Assembly (NCBI RefSeq): GCF_010389155.1
Contig: NC_057768.1
Coordinates: forward strand, 12,832,501-12,896,500
Length of the DNA stretch: 64,000 nt
DNA from: Erigeron canadensis
Taxonomy: Eukaryota > Streptophyta > Magnoliopsida > Asterales > Asteraceae
Direction: 5' to 3'
Shown: piece by piece, positions 58,395-64,000 of the stretch
How positions within the stretch are numbered: position 1 is the first letter of the stretch
How the letters are laid out: each line of letters opens with the position of its first letter
Position numbers and translations under genes: made by a program
Notes under the pieces: model-generated
What the model was told of the DNA's origin: nothing
What the model saw: the letters and a program-made list of their open reading frames with translations, nothing else
The model's database searches: none

Positions 58395-59790
58395 GGTGAT
58401 GTTGTCAATGGGAAGATTACGCTGGAGAAAGTCAATTATATGGAACAGTTAGCACATAATCTATTGAGTGTTTCTCAGATTTGTGACAAGGAAAACAATG
58501 TCCATTTTACTGAGAAAGAAGCACTTATACTGAAACCAGGATATGTTATTCCTGAAGACTGGATCCTGCTAAAAGCTCCTAGGAAGAGAGACATCTATGG
58601 CCTTGTGTTAGGTGTTGATGATCCAAAGGAGTCTGTTTGCTTGTTATCGAAAGCAAACGAATCTGAATCTTTATTATGGCATAGAAGAATGGGACATATC
58701 AATTTCCGAAAGATGAATGACATTGTCAAACATGGTTTGGTTGACGGCGTTCCCATGAAACGGTTTGGGATGGAGGACAAATGTGTACCTTGTCTGAAAG
58801 GTAAACAACAAAAGTCTGGACATAAACCGAAACAAGAAAATTCTATTGCCAATCCTTTCGAGTTACTTCACATGGATTTATTTGGTCCAGTAAATGTAAG
58901 AAGTATCGGTGGGATGTATTACTGTTTGGTGGTTACCGATGATTACTCGAGATTCTCATGGGTATTCTTTCTTAAATCGAAAGATGAAACTCCGTAGATT
59001 TTGATAAATTTCTTTGTTAAAATTGAAAACATTTATGGAGTTCGTGTTAAGAGAATCAGGAGTGACAACGGAACTGAATTCAAGAATAATGTAATGGATG
59101 TCTTTTGTTTGTCAAAGGGAATCCAACATCAATACAGTTCTCCGTATGAACCATAACAGAATGGAGTTACTAAAAGAAAGAATAGGACTCTAATCGAGAC
59201 AGCCAGAACTATGCTTGCAGATTCAGGGCTTCCTATTATGTTTTGGGCGGATGCAGTGAATACAACTTGTCATATTTTAAATAGGGTTACTGTAGTTAAG
59301 CGTCATAATAAGACATGTTATGAGCTTCTACATAAGAAGAAATTGAATTTACAAACTGTTGAACCATTTGGTGTACCGTGTACTTTCTTGAAGTTTCTAC
59401 CTCAGTCAAAGTTTGATTCAAAGGTTGAAGAGGGATTTTACATGGCTTATAAACTGGGAACATCAATTCGACGGGATTACAATAAACAGACCGGCAAAGT
59501 TGATTTGGGAACAAATATCAAGATTGTCAGTCATAAACCCGCTATTCATTCTGGATGTGGCAAAAACTTCGATTATGATAGTGTGTTTAGTTCACTACAT
59601 GGTCCTGATTTTTATTCAGATCCTAAGACAGTTGATGATGTGATTATTTTAAGAGATCACATGGATAATACTCCTACATCTCCGCCTACTCGAAATGTCG
59701 ATACTACTCCAACCAAAGTTCAGTCTAATACTGATGTTGATGAAAGTGGTAAGGACAAGAATAAGACACCAAATTCAGATGATAATGAAC
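58395..59790 (+). pseudogene. Copia integrase, stops and lost catalytic Glu
   Basis: The zinc part (LLWHRRMGHINFRKMNDIVK, CVPCLKGK) is followed by catalytic Asp in LHMDLFGPV and RSDNGTEFKN. The third position reads GVTKRKNRT where Glu is expected, so the Asp-Asp-Glu triad is incomplete. In-frame stops lie at 58995-58997 (TAG) and about 59153 (TAA). A linker rich in Asp, Thr and Pro follows. Confidence 0.85.
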
Positions 59791-60938
59791 CCGAGAACAT
59801 TACACCACTTACTCCATCGAAGGTTACACTGCCTGATGATGATACTATTTTTGAAGAATCGGAAGATGATTTTAGCTCTCCCGAGTTTCAAATTAGAACA
59901 AATTTAGGAGAAAGTCTGAATGTTGATTCGGTTCCTCAATATCGAATTAATAAGGATCATCCAGTTGAAAATACTCTTGGTAATGCTACAGAACCTGTTC
60001 GAACTAGAAATCAGTTAAATAAGGACCTGACTAGTTTGTTTTGTGAAGTGAAAGACACTGGATTGATAACTGAGTGTTTATATTCTGGTTTCATTTCACA
60101 AGTAGAACCTAAGAATGTTAAGGCAGCACTTCAAGATCCATGTTGGGTTGAAGCTATACAAGAAGAATTAGCTCAATTTGAAAAATTTGGAGTTTGGGAG
60201 TTAGTAGATGTGCCTAGAGGTAAAGAACCGATTGGAACTCGTTGGGTATGTAAATGCAAACGAGATGACAAAGGGATTGTTACTAGAAATAAAGCACGTT
60301 TGGTTGTTCAGGGGTTTGCACAAAGAGAAGGATATGACTATAACGAAACTTTTGCACCAGTTGCTAGGATTTAAGCTATAAGGTTATTTTTAGCCTATGC
60401 AAGTTTCAAAGGTATAAAGGTTTATCAGTTTGACGTTAAGAGTGCCTTCTTATACGGTGAAGTTAAAGAAGAAGTATATGTTCACCAACCACCGGGGTTT
60501 GAAGATCCGAATTATCCAAGAAGAGCATATCGACTGGATAAGGCTCTTTATGGATTGCATCAAGCACCCAGAGTGTGGTATGAAAAATTGTCGACACATT
60601 TGTTGACAAATGGATTTACAAGAGGATTGATAGACAGCACATTGTTTATCAAGTGGAAGAAGCGAGATTATCTAATTGTACAAGTTTACGTGGATGATAT
60701 CATTTTTGGTTCATCTAATATAAAGATGTGCAAAGAGTTTGAAATGGGCATGAAAAATGAATTTGAAATGAGTGTTATGGGGGAATTACAATTTTTCCTC
60801 GGACTGCAAGTTGATCAAAGGAAAGATGGATTCTTTATTCACCAGTCTAAGTATGTCGATGACATCTTGGAGAGGTTTCAAATGTTAGAGTCCAAATGGT
60901 ACTCCTATTCAACAAAATCATGGTTTAGGGGTTCTTGA
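59791..60938 (+). pseudogene. Copia reverse transcriptase
   Basis: The frame contains VWELVDVPRGKEPIGTRWVC, KARLVVQGFAQREGYDYNET, FAPVARI followed by a TAA (60372-60374), then FDVKSAFLYGEVKEEVYVHQ, ALYGLHQAPRVWYEKL and VQVYVDDIIFGSSN, the intact YVDD box. A frameshift near 60890 separates it from RNase H. Confidence 0.85.
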
Positions 60939-61567
60939 TCCGAAAGATGAACTTGTGGATGCAACTTATTATCGTGCTATTATTGGCTCATTGATGTATC
61001 TGACTGCTTCGCGTCCAGATATTATGTTCGCTGTTTGTCTTTGCGCTAGATTTCAAGCTAGTCCGAAAGAGTCACATTTGGCTGTAGCAAAACGTATTCT
61101 ACGTTATCTTAAAGGGAAACCAAGGGCTTGGTCTATGGTATCCAATGGGAGGAACGTTTAATTTTGTTGCATATATTGATTCGGACTTTGGCGGTTGTAA
61201 CAATGACAGAAAGTCTACGACTGGAGGTTGTCAGTTGTTAGGAGGAAAATTAGTATCGTGGCAGTGCAAGAAGCAGACATGTGTTGCTCAGTCTTCGTGA
61301 CTACGGTATGGATTTTCTTGATACTCCTATTAGAATAGACAATAAGTCCACTATAGACATTACTAATAACCCTGTCATGCATAGGTCACCAACCATATTG
61401 ATATTAGGCATCATTTTTTGCGTGATTGTGCCCAAAAGAAGTTAATTCATTTGGAAAAAGTTATAACTGATGATAATTTAGCTGATTTATATACCAAAGC
61501 ATTTGATAAGGCTCGATTTGAGAAGTTAATTCTTCTCAATGGGATGAAGAATACTGATTCATATTAA
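60939..61567 (+). pseudogene. Copia RNase H, deleted and frameshifted
   Basis: DATYYRAIIGSLMYLTASRP, RYLKGKP, then in another frame YIDSDFGGCNNDRKSTTGG and WQCKKQTCVAQSS. There the family Ser-Thr-Ala-Glu-Ala-Glu segment is missing and the reading jumps to LRYGF. The end (DNLADLYTKAFDKARFEKLI) is readable. The deletion removes a catalytic Glu. Confidence 0.8.
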
Positions 61568-63600
61568 ATCTCTCAAAGAACTAATTTTGTAAGTTTGTGT
61601 CTGTAAATAGCTAGAGTCATAAAAATACAAAAAGAGTTCTTAGTGTCATAAAAACCATAAAAATGTGAAAAATGAGAAAACGACAAAAATATGAAGAGAT
61701 TTTAGTTAATGCTGTAAGACGATTGGAAGTGAGGATACTTAGCTTTTAAGTCTGCTTAATCGTAATATAACTACATATTGGTAGACACAAAGTAGCAAGG
61801 TTTCCTTAATCTGAACTTAAATTATACAATGTTCTTGTGGGAAACATATTCAGATATATGGCTGAGAATGCTTGCTTTTCAATAATGAATTGATCTAGTC
61901 CTTAAATTTTTTGAAAGATCTAGCATTACTATAGGATTTGTTCAAAATATAGGCAAAAACCTCTACAACTCATGAGCATGAAAGTTAAGTGTGATATTGT
62001 TTATGCAAATGAAATGAATGTTAATTAAGGGGCTAATGTGGTTTTTGAGATTCAGACAAGTATGTCCTCGGGGTGTCTTTGTATACCTAGCCTACCTAAA
62101 GCTTCCAACTTGGGATAGGTTGTCAGAAAGTTCGCTACATGGGTCTCATAGAAAGTCACGGGTTCCTTATAAATAATGAAATGCAAAAGCAAATAAGTTA
62201 AATCACAAAGTAATTATATTTTGTTATCTAAAAAGTGTCTCATGATTTGTTTAAGGATGTTTTTGAATATATATTGAATATTTGTTATCTTAGTGCTTGT
62301 ATCGATTACGGAAGTATATCTGAATGTGGGTCACATAAGTTCGCAAACTATTCAGTGGCATATTAGGCTACTGGGGTTACATGGTGACTGTCCTTGGCCA
62401 GGGTATGTCGAAAGTGTCACAACACAAAGGAAACTGGAAGTACCGAGTGTTTAAGAGGACAAATATACCGGTAATCGTGGTTGAGTCACTGTTCATAACT
62501 AATAATAAGAGAATTATTTCTCACTTGCAGACTTATGTAAATGCTAATTTGATCTAATCTGTAGAAACTTAAGATTTCTTGTAAATAAATAAAGTAGTTT
62601 AGTTTTTATTTTGTTTTAGTTTATTTTTATTTTCTTATTTTTGTTCTAATAAGTGTCAGTTTGTGTGTCAAACTAGTTCTTATTGCACGAGAGATTTGAT
62701 AAGCATCTAATGATTCTGTAGATTGTTATATGATTCTTAGTGAATTATATGAGTCTTGTTGCTTATGGTAAGTATGTTTAAAAGATGGATTTTCTAATTA
62801 ATACATTAGTTGTTTAATGTAGAAAATGAAATGATTCATGTAAATTGAAAAGTCAAAATATTTTTGAATGTGTTTCAAGTAAATTTTTGAAATTTCAATT
62901 TTTTTGGTTGATAAGTATGCTTGACAAAGATTGGACTTGCCTTAGATCTTGTAATGATTGCTAGGTTAAGATTTTGGTTGTTTTCCATATTTATGCTATT
63001 TTTATTGTTTTTGATGCATTGATGAAGTTTGTTAAGTGTGCAAGTTACAGATAATAAACTCATTTTAAATGAAATTGGCATCAAAATTTCAGATTGTGAT
63101 TGAAGGCAAAATTGTTTTCGCTTGCTTATAAGAATTGCATTGCGACGGACAATAAAAGGTGCTCAGAAATTACAAGAACTGTGCTACAAGGATGAATTGC
63201 CTTGTATTAAATAACCTAAGACTTAATGTGATAGGTTATAATTGTATTATCAAGATCACAACCTAAGATGTAATGTGATAGGTTGTTGATATGATATTTT
63301 GATATATTTATAATGCATTATACATTAAATATGTTTTAATGTAAGTTTGCATTTGTTTAAAGTTAAACATCAATGAAGAAATAATCGATTTTATGTCAAG
63401 ATAATAATGTAAGATTTATTTGATACATTATTGTGATGAAAAGTTAGTACGGATGATCTACGATTGCATATTCGAGTAGATACAGGTTTTTGGTAACGAG
63501 TATCTACAGGTTTATGTTTCTGGAATTTTCGTAATTTTTCCTTGTTTAGAATTCTAGAAAAGTCACGAAATTTGGCTAAGGAATGAATCCTGTGTGAATA
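61568..63600. other. Non-coding stretch after the copia element
   Basis: AT-rich. It probably includes the 3' untranslated region of the copia element. A purine run AATTAAGGGGCTAATG at about 62022 is the best polypurine candidate, but no LTR matching the left one follows. A repeated phrase AACCTAAGA-TAATGTGATAGG occurs near 63211 and 63260. No gene seen. Confidence 0.45.
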
Positions 63601-64000
63601 AAAATCTGAAAAATTCGAAGTCCTTCGTGCTGACGTCAGCATGCCTCACGCTGACGTCATCACGAAGCCCACGAAGTTAGTCCTTCAGCCCGGCCCATGA
63701 GGATTCGAATATAAATATGGGTTATTACTATTTATTAATTACCATTAATCGAAAATTAACCCTAAGTAATTCACACGAACTACTTCCTTTGTGGCACTAT
63801 TCATTCGTCATCTCTATTCGATCGATTTCATTCCCCTTTTCAGTTTCTTTTCCAGATTTGTTGGTACATTCATGATCTAGGATAGCTTATTGATGTTTTA
63901 ACTTCGAAATTCATCTATTACAAGTCGTTATGCTGCCCAATTTGTGACTTGTTCTTCGCATGAACAGTACCACGAACGACGAAGAAGGTTTTACCTCGTG
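63601..64000 (+). repeat. LTR-like sequence of another copia family, cut by the window
   Basis: Two TGACGTCA octamers (63631-63638, 63652-63659), CACGAAG-type motifs and TATAAATA (63710-63717) occur in the same order as in the LTR at 54142-54587 and, in part, the one at 5652-6174, but the sequences do not align throughout. It is probably an LTR of a related element starting near the right edge. Confidence 0.4.

Larger units (their letters stand above)
54142..61567 (+). mobile_element. Decayed copia element with large two-knuckle gag
   Basis: After the LTR and primer site lie a 440-bp leader and then gag, protease, integrase, reverse transcriptase and RNase H in copia order, with about a dozen stops and frameshifts. 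No right LTR matching 54142-54587 occurs in the window, so the 3' end is unknown (61567 is only the end of coding). Long gag and long 3' region are reminiscent of Sirevirus-type copia elements. Confidence 0.8.

Noticed and set aside
63601..64000. Right LTR of the copia element at 54-61 kb
   Set aside because: It shares TGACGTCA and TATA order but does not align along its length with 54142-54587.

Overview
This is a nuclear window from a flowering plant (eudicot). It has one intact spliced host gene, an LRR receptor-like kinase, set in dense, nested plant transposable elements: Ty1/copia, Ty3 of Tat and Athila type, CACTA, Helitron, Mutator-like, hAT-like and L1-like LINE. Codon style and the retroelement families make me lean towards the daisy family (Asteraceae). 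That is an impression and is not proven by the window.

Layout. 1-1608: an Athila-like LTR with a polypurine tract on its left and a tRNA-Asp-type primer site on its right. 1684-6950: three related hairpins, a TATA-like site and a decayed retroelement-associated ORF, which is interrupted by a non-coding copia-like element (3438-6174) whose left LTR has lost its U3. 7615-24541: a 16.9-kb, badly decayed minus-strand Tat-like element (TSD TATAC) holding a 3-kb internal tandem duplication. A complete plus-strand copia element (9918-18148) sits inside it. 24547-24868: a residue of the original locus. 24874-41012: a second minus-strand Tat element (1191-bp LTRs, TSD TGGCC) with gag-protease-RT-RNase H-integrase on the minus strand and a spliceable antisense gene on the plus strand. 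Its gag is split by a CACTA transposon (35390-38841, TSD ATC) carrying exon-intron fragments of a kinesin-5 gene and a class III peroxidase gene.

41279-43792 is the LRR-III receptor kinase gene: two exons, 640 residues, and an HGN motif in place of HRD. Further right are a hAT-like element with a 5'-truncated LINE inside it (44591-47638), and a Helitron (47839-51363) with a broken RPA1-like gene whose intron holds a Mutator-like element with 200-bp inverted repeats. Then comes a repeat-rich stretch that may be a solo LTR (51700-54100), a decayed copia element with two zinc knuckles (about 54142 to at least 61567), and an LTR-like sequence running off the right edge.

Relative order follows from nesting. 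The copia element is younger than the Tat element it entered. The CACTA is younger than the second Tat element. The LINE is younger than the hAT-like element, and the Mutator-like element is younger than the Helitron. The receptor kinase is the only gene here likely to serve the plant directly. The second Tat element ends 262 bp upstream of its start codon, so most of the ancestral upstream region now lies more than 16 kb away. I found no tRNA, rRNA or CRISPR sequences.
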